Assembly (NCBI GenBank): GCA_002367285.1
Contig: DFBF01000063.1
Location: 1-10,882, forward strand
DNA: 10,882 nt
Reading direction: 5' to 3'
Source of the DNA: Rhodobacteraceae bacterium UBA3087
GTDB lineage: Bacteria; Pseudomonadota; Alphaproteobacteria; Rhodobacterales; Rhodobacteraceae
Position numbers and translations under genes: made by a program. Below the pieces are notes generated by a model. It did not search any database. It had not been told where the DNA came from and was given only the letters and a program-made list of their open reading frames with translations. Of this stretch, positions 1 through 7,087 are shown one piece after another; within the stretch, counting starts at the first letter, position 1, and each line of letters opens with the position of its first letter.

Positions 1-102
1 CCCGAAAGCCACGTTGGGCTCGAGGCCGCTGCCTGGTACTGGCACTTTGTTGACGTCGTCTGGCTGTTCCTGTTCGCCGCCGTCTACATCTGGGGCGGTT
101 GA
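1..102 (+). CDS. ctaE: Cytochrome c oxidase subunit III, C-terminal end (partial)
   Basis: Only the last 33 codons and a TGA stop lie in the window; the gene enters from the left in frame from base 1. The residues include ESHVGLEAAAWYWHFVDVVW followed by LFLFAAVYIWGG. This is the standard ending of subunit III of aa3-type heme-copper oxidases: a glutamate-histidine containing loop, then the last transmembrane helix beginning at WHFVDVVWL. Subunit III is a multi-helix inner-membrane protein that stabilises subunit I and supports proton uptake. A SURF1 gene immediately downstream fits a cytochrome oxidase cluster. Identification is firm although the fragment is short; the symbol could equally be written coxC. 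Confidence 0.93.
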   Translation, partial: PESHVGLEAAAWYWHFVDVVWLFLFAAVYIWGG

Positions 103-127
103 ACCTGCCACCAGAACACGCTTAATG

Positions 128-160
128 AGCGCGGGGCTTCGGCCTCGCGCTTTTGCTTTT
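128..160 (+). terminator. Intrinsic terminator after ctaE
   Basis: A 9-bp stem GCGCGGGGC / GCCTCGCGC (129-137 with 142-150, one G-U pair) closes a UUCG tetraloop and is followed by TTTTGCTTTT. A further A-T pair (128/151) can extend it. The T-rich tail lies on the plus-strand side only, so it acts on transcription leaving ctaE. It ends about 9 nt before the SURF1 start, so SURF1 would depend on read-through or on a promoter that I cannot see. Confidence 0.85.
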
Positions 161-169
161 GAGGGGCCT

Positions 170-832
170 ATGCGTTTCGTCATCACCACGATCCTGTCCG
201 TGGCCGTACTGGCCGTGTTTATCAGCCTGGGCAGCTGGCAGATGCAGCGCCTGTATTGGAAACTGGGCGTGTTGGCGGAGATTGACGCCAGCATTCTGGC
301 CGCCCCTGTCGCTTTGCCTGTGTCGCCTGATCCCGTGGCGGACCGGTTCTTGCCGGTCATTGTGGCCGGAGAGATTGGCGAAGGCGAGCTGCACGTTCTG
401 GTCAGTTCGCGCGACTATGGCGCCGGGTTTCGCATCATTGCACCGTTCACAGTCGATGGGCGCCGGGTCATGGTTGACCGTGGTTTTGTGCGCGCCGTCA
501 ACAAGGATGCCGCCCGCACAACAGGCCCGGTGCAGATCACCGGCAACCTGCACTGGCCGGATGAACGCGATGGCTATACGCCGGAGAATGAGCCCGACAA
601 GAATTACTGGTATGCGCGTGAGGTCGATGTTTTGGCCGCCGCGCTGAACGCAGAACCTGTGCTGATCATTGCGCGATCAGACACCGACCCGGGCGTCACG
701 CCCTTGCCGGTGACCAGCCAGGGCATCCCGAACGACCATTTCGAATACGCCATGACATGGTTTCTACTGGCCGTGACATGGATCGTGATGACAGCCTTCG
801 CGCTTTGGCGTATGAAGCGCGCGACCAGATAA
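170..832 (+). CDS. surf1: SURF1 family cytochrome oxidase assembly protein
   Basis: This 220-residue inner-membrane protein helps insert heme a into subunit I of aa3-type cytochrome oxidase. It shows the SURF1 layout. A first transmembrane helix (about residues 3-21) runs directly into LGSWQMQRLYWK, the family's N-terminal signature. A periplasmic domain follows with VDRGFV near the middle, and then the family motif around HFEYAMTWF and a second transmembrane helix (about 195-213), ending in a short basic tail. The length is usual for bacterial members. I chose the ATG at 170 because the open frame upstream reads back through the ctaE end and the terminator, a GAGGGG Shine-Dalgarno sits just ahead, and the helix begins at once after this methionine. 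thrC starts 11 nt after its stop. Confidence 0.93.
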   Translation: MRFVITTILSVAVLAVFISLGSWQMQRLYWKLGVLAEIDASILAAPVALPVSPDPVADRFLPVIVAGEIGEGELHVLVSSRDYGAGFRIIAPFTVDGRRVMVDRGFVRAVNKDAARTTGPVQITGNLHWPDERDGYTPENEPDKNYWYAREVDVLAAALNAEPVLIIARSDTDPGVTPLPVTSQGIPNDHFEYAMTWFLLAVTWIVMTAFALWRMKRATR

Positions 833-843
833 GGACGAACGAC

Positions 844-2229
844 ATGCGTTATATCTCGACCCGTGGACAAGCCCCGGTTCTTAGCTTTGAAGAGGCGATG
901 CTGACGGGCCTTGCGCGCGACGGTGGGCTGTATGTGCCCGAAAGCATTCCGACCATGTCCCACGCCGAAATCGCCGGGCTGGCGGGCCAGTCGTATGAAC
1001 AGGTCGCCTTTACCGTGATGCGCCCCTTTATCGGTGACAGTTTCACTGATGAGGAGTTCCGCGAGATCATCCAAAAGGCCTATGCCGGTTTTGGTCACGA
1101 GGCGCGTGCGCCCTTGGTGCAGCTGGGCGCGAACCACTTTTTGCTTGAACTGTTCCACGGCCCGACGCTTGCGTTCAAGGATTTCGCCATGCAGCTGATC
1201 GGTCAGCTGTTTCAGGTCGCGCTGAAAAAGCGCGGTGAAAGGGTGACCATCGTCGGCGCGACCTCGGGCGACACCGGGTCGGCGGCGATCGAAGCCTTTC
1301 GTGGTCTTGACGCGGTGGATGTGTTCATCCTGTTCCCGCATGGCCGCGTCAGTGACGTGCAACGCCGTCAAATGACCACCCCGGACGAGGCCAACGTGCA
1401 CGCGCTGGCCATGGACGGCGATTTTGACGACTGCCAGGCCCGCCTGAAAGACATGTTCAACGATTTTGACTTCCGAGATGGTGTGCGTTTGGCCGGTGTG
1501 AATTCAATCAACTGGGCCCGCGTGCTGGCCCAGGTCGTATACTATTTCACCTCCGCAGTCGCCCTGGGCGCGCCGCATCGCAAGGTCAGCTTTACCGTGC
1601 CCACCGGCAATTTTGGTGACATTTTCGCGGGCTTCATCGCCAAACAGATGGGCCTGCCGATTGACCAATTGGTGATCGCCACAAACCAGAACGACATCCT
1701 GCACCGCACGATGGAAACCGGTGCCTATACCAAGGCCGGGGTCACGCCGTCGATTTCGCCGTCGATGGACATTCAGGTCAGCTCGAATTTCGAACGCGCC
1801 TTGTTCTATGCCTATGGGCAGGACGGCGCGGCGGTGGCCGATCAGATGAACGACCTGTCCAAGGGTGGGTTTACGATCAGTCAGGGCGCGGTGGATTTTC
1901 TGCGCGAGAATTTCGCCTCGGGGCGGGCCAGCGAAGACGAAACCATGGCCTCGATTAAGGCGACATACCTGCGCACGGGCGAAGTCCTGTGCCCGCACAG
2001 CGCGGTCGCCGTCAAGGTGGCGCAGGAGCATTTGGGCGATAGCCCGATGATCACTCTGGCCACGGCGCATCCGGCGAAATTCCCGGACGCTGTGAAACGC
2101 GCCTGCGGTCAGGACGCGCCTTTGCCTGCGCGCATGGCGGATCTGTTTGAACGCGACGAACGCGTTACCCGCGTCGCCAATGACATGGACACCCTGCAAA
2201 CCCTTATCCGCGAACGGACCGGCAATTGA
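844..2229 (+). CDS. thrC: Threonine synthase
   Basis: This 461-residue cytosolic PLP enzyme converts O-phosphohomoserine to threonine and phosphate, the last step of threonine biosynthesis. The N-terminus (MRYISTRGQAP, then LARDGGLYVPE) is the family's typical opening. The PLP lysine is K112 in HGPTLAFKDFAMQ, the cofactor phosphate-binding segment is GATSGDTGSAA (138-148), and PTGNFGDIFAGF lies further on. The length matches the fungal/proteobacterial form. The frame stays open upstream to 757, but that part overlaps SURF1; the ATG at 844 has an AAGGA site at 831-835 and gives the family N-terminus. The stop overlaps the next gene's TTG start, which implies translational coupling. Position next to the oxidase genes is a known conserved neighbourhood rather than a functional link. 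Confidence 0.97.
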   Translation: MRYISTRGQAPVLSFEEAMLTGLARDGGLYVPESIPTMSHAEIAGLAGQSYEQVAFTVMRPFIGDSFTDEEFREIIQKAYAGFGHEARAPLVQLGANHFLLELFHGPTLAFKDFAMQLIGQLFQVALKKRGERVTIVGATSGDTGSAAIEAFRGLDAVDVFILFPHGRVSDVQRRQMTTPDEANVHALAMDGDFDDCQARLKDMFNDFDFRDGVRLAGVNSINWARVLAQVVYYFTSAVALGAPHRKVSFTVPTGNFGDIFAGFIAKQMGLPIDQLVIATNQNDILHRTMETGAYTKAGVTPSISPSMDIQVSSNFERALFYAYGQDGAAVADQMNDLSKGGFTISQGAVDFLRENFASGRASEDETMASIKATYLRTGEVLCPHSAVAVKVAQEHLGDSPMITLATAHPAKFPDAVKRACGQDAPLPARMADLFERDERVTRVANDMDTLQTLIRERTGN

Positions 2230-3491
2230 GCGTAAATTTCGACACCCTTTCCAATGGGTTCCGTGTTGTAACCGAACCAATGACCGGGCTGGAAAGTGCC
2301 TCCATCGGCATCTGGGTCACGGCAGGTGGCCGTCACGAGACCGAGGCCCAGAACGGCATCGCGCATTTCTTGGAGCACATGGCGTTCAAGGGCACAAAGC
2401 GGCGCAGCGCGTTGGAAATCGCTGAAACGATCGAAGATGTGGGCGGCTATATCAACGCCTATACCTCGCGCGAGGTCACGGCCTATTACGCCCGCGTATT
2501 GCGCGCCGATGTGGCGCTGGCGCTGGATGTGATCGGCGATATCGTCTTGAACCCGGTGTTTGATGCGAGTGAAATCGAAGTCGAACGCGGCGTGATCTTG
2601 CAGGAAATCGGCCAGGCGTTGGATACCCCCGACGACGTGGTGTTCGACTGGCTGCAAGAAGTCGCCTTTCCAGATCAGCCCATGGGTCGCACCATTCTGG
2701 GGCCCGAAGAGCGCGTGAAAGCGTTTTCGCGCGACGATCTGGCGGGCTTTGTCGGCCAGCACTATGGCCCGGAACGGATGGTCCTGGCCGCTGCCGGGGC
2801 TGTGGATCACGACGAAATCATGCGTTTGGCCGAGGTCATGTTTGGCGGGCTGACACGTGGCACGGACGCGCTGATCCAACCGGCAGGCTTTGCCAGCGGC
2901 GAGCGGCGCGAAGTCAAATCCGGGCTGGAGCAGGTGCATTTCACGCTGGGTCTGGAAAGCCCCAGTTATCGCGACGATGACATCTTCACGGCGCAGGTCT
3001 ATGCCAATGCCCTGGGCGGCGGCATGTCGTCCCGCCTGTTCCAGGAGGTGCGCGAAAAGCGCGGGCTGTGCTATTCGATTTTCGCCCAGACGGGTGCCTA
3101 TAGCGATACCGGCATGACGACGATCTATGCCGGCACGTCTGCCGAGCAGATCGGTGAATTGGCCGCGATCACGGTCGACGAAATGAAACGCGCAGCGGAC
3201 GACATGAGCGAGGCCGAAGTCGCCCGCGCCCGTATCCAGATGAAGGCCGGATTGCTGATGGGGCTGGAAAGCCCGTCGTCCCGCGCCGAACGTCTGGCCC
3301 GTCTGGTCGGGATCTGGGATCGTGTGCCGCCGTTGACGGAAACGGTTGCCAAGATTGACGCGGTCACCGTTCAGGGCGTGCGTGATTTTGCCGCCAACCT
3401 GATCGCCCCCGGGGCTGCGGCCTTGGCGGTTTATGGCCCGGCTGATGCGGCGCCAAGCCTTGCGAAACTTCAGGAGGGGCTGGCCGCCTGA
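2226..3491 (+). CDS. M16B family zinc peptidase (processing-peptidase-like)
   Basis: A 421-residue metallopeptidase resembling the beta subunit of mitochondrial processing peptidase. The inverted zinc motif HFLEH lies at 47-51 (H47, catalytic E50, H51). The third zinc ligand is probably E127 in ERGVILQEI, 76 residues after H51, as in the family. The second, inactive-type domain carries GGGMSSRLFQEVREKRGLCY (264-283), the conserved arginine/tyrosine segment of M16. I see no signal peptide, so it is probably cytosolic. The start is TTG at 2226, inside TTGA shared with the thrC stop. The next in-frame ATG (2280) would remove the first family-conserved strand (VNFDTLSNGFRVVTE), so TTG is preferred even though its Shine-Dalgarno is weak and translation would depend on coupling to thrC. 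The substrate in bacteria is not known from sequence. Confidence 0.93.
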   Translation: MSVNFDTLSNGFRVVTEPMTGLESASIGIWVTAGGRHETEAQNGIAHFLEHMAFKGTKRRSALEIAETIEDVGGYINAYTSREVTAYYARVLRADVALALDVIGDIVLNPVFDASEIEVERGVILQEIGQALDTPDDVVFDWLQEVAFPDQPMGRTILGPEERVKAFSRDDLAGFVGQHYGPERMVLAAAGAVDHDEIMRLAEVMFGGLTRGTDALIQPAGFASGERREVKSGLEQVHFTLGLESPSYRDDDIFTAQVYANALGGGMSSRLFQEVREKRGLCYSIFAQTGAYSDTGMTTIYAGTSAEQIGELAAITVDEMKRAADDMSEAEVARARIQMKAGLLMGLESPSSRAERLARLVGIWDRVPPLTETVAKIDAVTVQGVRDFAANLIAPGAAALAVYGPADAAPSLAKLQEGLAA

Positions 3492-4078
3492 TGCTGGGAC
3501 GTTCTGCCAAGAAACTGAAGATCGAGACCCCGCGTCTGACCCTGCGTCCACCGCAGCATGGCGACTATCGCGCCTGGATCGCTCTGCGTGATAGCAGCCG
3601 AGATTTTCTGTCGCCATGGGAGCCCACCTGGGCGCCGGACCATCTGACGCGCAAAAGTTTCACCAATCGGGTCTATTGGGCCAATCGCTCGGTGACAAAC
3701 GGCAGTGCGGTGCCGCTGTTTCTGGTGCGCCGCGACGATCAGGCCCTGTTGGGTGCCCTGACGCTGGACAACATCCGGCGCGGACCCGCGCAGGCCGGCA
3801 CGATGGGCTATTGGATCGGCGAACCCCATGCGCGCGCGGGTTATATGCGCGAGGCGCTTGAGGCGATGGTGCACTATGCCTTTACCGATCTTGACCTCAG
3901 CCGGCTTGAGGCTGGATGCCTGCCGGAAAACGCCCCCTCGCGCGGGTTGCTGGAGAGCGTCGGCTTTAAATACGAAGGCGTGGCACAGTCCTATTTGCAA
4001 ATCGGTGGGCGCTGGCGCAACCACGTGTTGTACGCCAATCTGCGTGCAGATCGACGCGGGCGCACGCGGACTGGGTGA
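3491..4078 (+). CDS. GNAT N-acetyltransferase, RimJ/RimL type
   Basis: A 195-residue acetyl-CoA-dependent N-acetyltransferase of the class that includes the ribosomal-protein N-terminal alanine acetyltransferases. It opens with ETPRLTLRPPQHGDYRAW, the usual first strand of this class. The acetyl-CoA-binding turn and helix are in YWIGEPHARAGYMREAL (107-123), though the glycine pattern is looser than the textbook Q/RxxGxG/A. The C-terminal signature NAPSRGLLESVGFKYEG (147-163) is followed by a strand ending IGGRWRNHVLYAN. It overlaps the peptidase stop by one base (TGATG). An AGGAGG sits at 3472-3477, about 13 nt ahead of the ATG, somewhat far. RimJ itself acts on ribosomal protein S5, but this group is broad, so the substrate is left open. 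Confidence 0.88.
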   Translation: MLGRSAKKLKIETPRLTLRPPQHGDYRAWIALRDSSRDFLSPWEPTWAPDHLTRKSFTNRVYWANRSVTNGSAVPLFLVRRDDQALLGALTLDNIRRGPAQAGTMGYWIGEPHARAGYMREALEAMVHYAFTDLDLSRLEAGCLPENAPSRGLLESVGFKYEGVAQSYLQIGGRWRNHVLYANLRADRRGRTRTG

Positions 4079-4120
4079 CAGCGGGCTTGTCCCTTGGGCA
4101 ATAGCGTGCAAACTCATCCC

Positions 4121-5536
4121 ATGTCTGATCTGAACCCGGCCGATAGCAGTTTTGAAACCCAGTTGCGCGCACAGTTGCCCGACGCGGCGTTTCGCCCCCT
4201 GACCCCCGCCTATTTGGAGGAGCCGCGTGGGCTGTTTCGCGGCGCGGGTGGGCTGTTGGTCGCACCCGGATCCACCGAGGAGGTCGCCACCCTGATCCAC
4301 GCCTGCAACGGCGCGCGCGTCGGCGTTGTGCCGTATGGCGGCGGCACGGGCCTGGTCGGCGGACAGGTAATGGCACAGGGCCCTGCGCCGGTGATCCTGT
4401 CGCTGGAACGCATGGCCGCCATTCGCGCCGTATACCCAGATGAAAACGTGTTGATCGCCGAGGCGGGCGCCATTTTGGCCGATGTCCAGGGCGCCGCCGA
4501 ACGGGCAGGGCGGCTGTTCCCGCTGTCTCTGGCCTCGGAAGGGTCGTGCCGGATCGGCGGCAATCTGGCCACCAATGCGGGCGGGGTGAATGTGTTGCGA
4601 TACGGCAATGCGCGCGAGCTGTGTTTGGGGCTTGAGGCCGTGATGGCGGACGGCAGCATCTGGCACGGGTTGAAACGGCTGCGCAAGGACAACACGGGGT
4701 ACGATCTGCGCCATTTGCTGTGTGGCTCCGAAGGCACGTTGGGTGTGATCACCGCGGCCAGCCTGCGCCTGTTTGCCCGCCCTGCGTCGGTGGGCACCGC
4801 TGTTTTGGTCGTGCCAGGGCCCGTTGAGGCGTTGAAGATGTTGGCGTTGGCAGGCGACCGGTTGGGCAGTGGTGTGTCGGCGTTTGAACTGATTTCGGGC
4901 ACAGGTATGGGGTTTTTGGCAGAAACGGGTTGCCCGGCCCGCGCGCCATTTGACACGCTGCCCGATTGGGCGGTGCTGATCGAACTGGGGCTGGGGCATG
5001 GACAACAGGCCGACACCGAGCTGGAAGGTCTGTTCGCCGCCGCGTTGGAGGCAGGCTTGGCCCATGACGGGGTGATTGCCCAATCCGAAGCGCAACGCGC
5101 CGCCTTGTGGCGGATGCGCGAGGAGATACCTGAGGCGAACCGGCGGCTTGGGGCTGTGTCCTCGCATGATATTTCCCTGCCGCTGAGCGTGATTCCAGAG
5201 TTCTTGGATCGTGCCGGGGCTGTGGTTGCCGCGCAGGGCCCGTTTCGGGTGAACGCGTTCGGCCATCTGGGCGACGGTAATTTGCATTACAATGTTTTCC
5301 CGCCCAAGGGCCGTGCGAAATCCGAATTCGTCGATGCCCGCGCGGCGATGGCCGAAGCGGTCTATGCGCTGGTCGAAGAATATGACGGGTCGTTTTCCGC
5401 CGAACATGGGGTCGGACGGCTGAAGGTTGATGATCTGGAACAGTTTGCAGATCCGACCAAACTGGCCGCCATGCGCGCGATAAAGGCCGCGCTGGACCCC
5501 AAGGGGATTTTGAACCCGGGGGCGGTGTTGGGCTGA
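4121..5536 (+). CDS. FAD-binding oxidoreductase, D-2-hydroxyglutarate dehydrogenase-like
   Basis: A 471-residue flavoprotein of the FAD_binding_4 / FAD-oxidase C-terminal architecture shared by D-2-hydroxyglutarate dehydrogenase, GlcD and D-lactate dehydrogenases. The PCMH-type FAD domain shows VPYGGGTGLVGG (70-81), then GGNLATNAGG (146-155) and LLCGSEGTLGVIT (199-211). The C-terminal domain carries GHLGDGNLHYN (381-391) and SAEHGVGRLK (426-435). By family knowledge H382, H389 and E428 are the metal ligands of the D-2-hydroxyglutarate enzymes. It oxidises a D-2-hydroxy acid to the 2-oxo acid, passing electrons to a carrier that is not encoded here. The ATG at 4121 is preferred over an in-frame TTG at 4094, but neither has a clear Shine-Dalgarno. 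It lies 42 nt after the acetyltransferase and no glcE/glcF follows, which argues against glycolate oxidase. Confidence 0.88.
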   Translation: MSDLNPADSSFETQLRAQLPDAAFRPLTPAYLEEPRGLFRGAGGLLVAPGSTEEVATLIHACNGARVGVVPYGGGTGLVGGQVMAQGPAPVILSLERMAAIRAVYPDENVLIAEAGAILADVQGAAERAGRLFPLSLASEGSCRIGGNLATNAGGVNVLRYGNARELCLGLEAVMADGSIWHGLKRLRKDNTGYDLRHLLCGSEGTLGVITAASLRLFARPASVGTAVLVVPGPVEALKMLALAGDRLGSGVSAFELISGTGMGFLAETGCPARAPFDTLPDWAVLIELGLGHGQQADTELEGLFAAALEAGLAHDGVIAQSEAQRAALWRMREEIPEANRRLGAVSSHDISLPLSVIPEFLDRAGAVVAAQGPFRVNAFGHLGDGNLHYNVFPPKGRAKSEFVDARAAMAEAVYALVEEYDGSFSAEHGVGRLKVDDLEQFADPTKLAAMRAIKAALDPKGILNPGAVLG

Positions 5537-5538
5537 GC

Positions 5539-5556
5539 CGATAGGGCTCCCTATCG
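5539..5556. other. Short perfect inverted repeat after the flavoprotein gene
   Basis: CGATAGGG / CCCTATCG with a 2-nt centre (7 bp with a 4-nt loop in practice) begins 2 nt after the flavoprotein stop. Neither strand has a T-tract after it, so it is at best a weak terminator or a 3'-end stabiliser for the plus-strand transcript. The TAG that may end the broken minus-strand gene lies inside it. Confidence 0.45.
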
Positions 5557-6155
5557 CGAAATCGGTCTGCTCAAATGGTGCATCAGGTGGCGAGCGCCCA
5601 ACCAGTATCCCATGTTCAGGCCAAGTGGGCGCGCAATTTTGGACTTTGATTCGGTGCAAGGCCTCTCCTGTAAAAGGCATCACCAGTCTTCGCGCACCAG
5701 AGATGAAATCGCTTTTACCGAATTCGAAGGTGACGGTGACGGTGACGGGGGTGGTGTCGCGTGTCAGGGTTGTCAGGGGCTGCCGGGGAGATTGGCTCAA
5801 CTCAACCTCAGTTTTAGTGCACCCCCCCCAAATGCTTGGCGAGGTCATCAGTTTGATCCAATCAGCGAATACCCGGACCAGGCATTCTGAGTTGGGCTGT
5901 AGCGTAACCTCAGTGCCCGGTTGCAACTGCACGCCCGTGGGGGGCGCGGACCGGTGCGGCATCTACCAGGATGACGGATGCATCAAATGGTTCGGACCAA
6001 ATTTCTTTTTCCTGATTGCCGAAAACACGTAGGTCCGGCTCAAAAGTCGTTTCCGCTTTTGAAGGCGTTGCGCAGTCCCAGTTCACGATCGCTATATCTG
6101 CGCTGGCAGGCAGGGTGGTCAGTGTGACAGCAATGGTAAAGAAGGACCGAAACAT
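5551..6155 (-). pseudogene. Broken gene for a small secreted cysteine-containing protein
   Basis: I do not recognise a family. From ATG 6155 (TTG 6158 is also in frame) the minus strand encodes a clear signal peptide, MFRSFFTIAVTLTTLPASA|DIA, then about 50 residues up to DAAPVRAP. There the frame runs into a six-C tract (G6 at 5939-5944 on the plus strand) and stops soon after at 5910-5912. Dropping one C moves to a frame that continues sensibly with TGVQLQPGTEVTLQPNSECLV, then FADWIKL, a WGGC at a G8 tract, and strand-rich sequence (VTVTVTF) to KVQNC. The joined product has four cysteines (NWDC, NSEC, WGGC, VQNC), an even number suited to disulfides. Past VQNC that frame stays open only as an antisense shadow of the flavoprotein; a second switch in a GC-dinucleotide run near 5630 would end it at TAG 5551-5553. 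The first frame break is well supported. The C-terminal end is a guess. Sequencing error at homopolymers remains possible. Confidence 0.5.
5729..5746. repeat. Three tandem copies of the hexamer GGTGAC
   Basis: GGTGAC occurs three times in a row with no mismatch. On the minus strand it encodes alternating Val-Thr (VTVTVT) within the broken secreted gene, as expected for a beta strand, so the repeat could be coding-driven or a slippage product. It is too short to call a minisatellite. Confidence 0.7.
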
Positions 6156-6320
6156 CAAATCCGCCGTCGTGGAATGGCATGACCTCGCGATGGAGTTTCG
6201 CCTTAGTCGAATGATAGCGGAGCAGCTGGGGTATGACGCAGTTTCCCGTCGGTGGCGTGAACCAGCGGAGTGCGCTGGCGCGCACGCAGGTTTCTGCTGC
6301 CCAGGAACAGCGTTCAGGGC
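6156..6320. other. Intergenic stretch without a recognised gene
   Basis: This lies between the apt terminator and the start of the broken secreted gene. The open frames on both strands give low-complexity basic or cysteine-rich translations with no family features. It would have to hold the promoter of the secreted gene. A TATCAT on the minus strand (plus coordinates 6211-6216) is a possible -10 element, but I see no convincing -35, so no promoter is called. Confidence 0.4.
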
Positions 6321-6358
6321 AAAAGAAAACGCCCCGCCCTGGGTGAAGGCGGGGCGTT
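6321..6358 (-). terminator. Intrinsic terminator of the mtnP-apt operon
   Basis: A perfect 11-bp stem (AACGCCCCGCC at 6328-6338 with GGCGGGGCGTT at 6348-6358) closes a 9-nt loop. Read on the minus strand the stem is followed by TTCTTTTG, so a run of T follows the hairpin only in that direction. It lies 93 nt past the apt stop and about 170 nt before the start of the broken secreted gene, which separates the two minus-strand units. Confidence 0.88.
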
Positions 6359-6451
6359 ACAACGTGGTAAACACGGTGCACAAGCAGCGCCTGCTCCCGA
6401 CAGGCTGGCTCAGATTAGAATCAAGAAGTTAAGGGAGGGTTCACGCGAGAC

Positions 6452-6991
6452 TTAACGTCCGTCGAATTCGCACAGAACATGTACGTCCATACCCATGTCT
6501 TCCAGTTTCTTGCGTCCGCCCAGCTCGGGTAGGTCGACAACAAAGGCGCAGCCAACGATTTCGCCGCCCAGCCGTTCGATCAGCTTGATCCCGGCCTCGG
6601 CCGTGCCTCCGGTCGCCAGCAGATCATCGACCACCAGAATTTTCTCACCGGGCTGGATCGCATCGTCGTGGATTTCCATCACCGCTTCGCCATACTCCAG
6701 CGTGTAGGCCTGCGACAGCACCGCACCGGGCAGTTTGCCCTTTTTGCGGATCGGCACGAAGCCAAGGGTCAACTGGTGTGCAATCGCGCCGCCCAGGATG
6801 AAACCGCGCGCCTCGAGCCCGACGACTTTGTCGATCTGCATGCCCGCATAGGGGTGCAGCAGCTGGTCGATCGTCATGCGCATGCCGCGCGGGTCGGCAA
6901 ACAGCGTGGTCACGTCGCGAAACAAAATGCCCTCGTGGGGGAAATCCACGATGGTGCGGATGTAGTCCTTGACGTCTTTGCGTTTGGTCAT
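6452..6991 (-). CDS. apt: Adenine phosphoribosyltransferase
   Basis: A 179-residue cytosolic enzyme that joins adenine and PRPP to give AMP and pyrophosphate. It opens with VKDYIRTIVDFPHEGILFRD (residues 7-26), the characteristic APRT start, followed by VVGLEARGFILGG (57-69). The PRPP-binding motif ILVVDDLLATGGT is at 118-130. The length is normal for bacterial APRT. The frame is open upstream to 7084, but the ATG at 6991 gives the family N-terminus and has AAGGG about 7 nt ahead. It lies downstream of mtnP, whose reaction releases adenine, so Apt closes the salvage route. A broken gene lies between the two, leaving a 96-nt leader before apt. A strong terminator follows. Confidence 0.96.
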   Translation of the reverse strand: MTKRKDVKDYIRTIVDFPHEGILFRDVTTLFADPRGMRMTIDQLLHPYAGMQIDKVVGLEARGFILGGAIAHQLTLGFVPIRKKGKLPGAVLSQAYTLEYGEAVMEIHDDAIQPGEKILVVDDLLATGGTAEAGIKLIERLGGEIVGCAFVVDLPELGGRKKLEDMGMDVHVLCEFDGR

Positions 6992-7048
6992 CGGTCGGCC
7001 CTTGTTGCGGCTGGTCTGCGGAGGTCGCCCTGTCTTGACCGATCCCCC

Positions 7049-7074
7049 CGGCCCACGCAAGGGGCGCGTGGCCG
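7049..7074. other. GC-rich hairpin in the leader of apt
   Basis: CCACGC (7053-7058) pairs with GCGTGG (7066-7071) across a 7-nt loop, and CGG/CCG can extend it past one bulged base. There is no T-tract on either side. It lies 13 nt beyond the stop of the broken gene and about 58 nt upstream of apt. It may be a leftover 3'-end structure, an mRNA-stabilising element, or chance in GC-rich DNA. Confidence 0.3.
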
Positions 7075-7087
7075 CAGGGGGCACGGG

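Noticed and set aside
2109..3617. A 502-codon minus-strand open frame opposite thrC and the M16 peptidase.
   Set aside because: The plus-strand genes here have unmistakable family motifs, and the antisense translation is low-complexity and motif-free.
3470..5962. An 830-codon open frame on the minus strand, antisense to the acetyltransferase and flavoprotein genes.
   Set aside because: Most of it is the mirror of GC3-rich plus-strand codons and gives Gln/Arg/His-rich sequence with no domains. Only its first ~115 codons, outside the flavoprotein gene, look like real protein; those are listed as part of the broken secreted gene.
6389..6405. GCCTG / CAGGC hairpin just downstream of apt as its terminator.
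   Set aside because: It has only 5 bp and no T-tract; the 11-bp hairpin at 6328-6358 is clearly the terminator.
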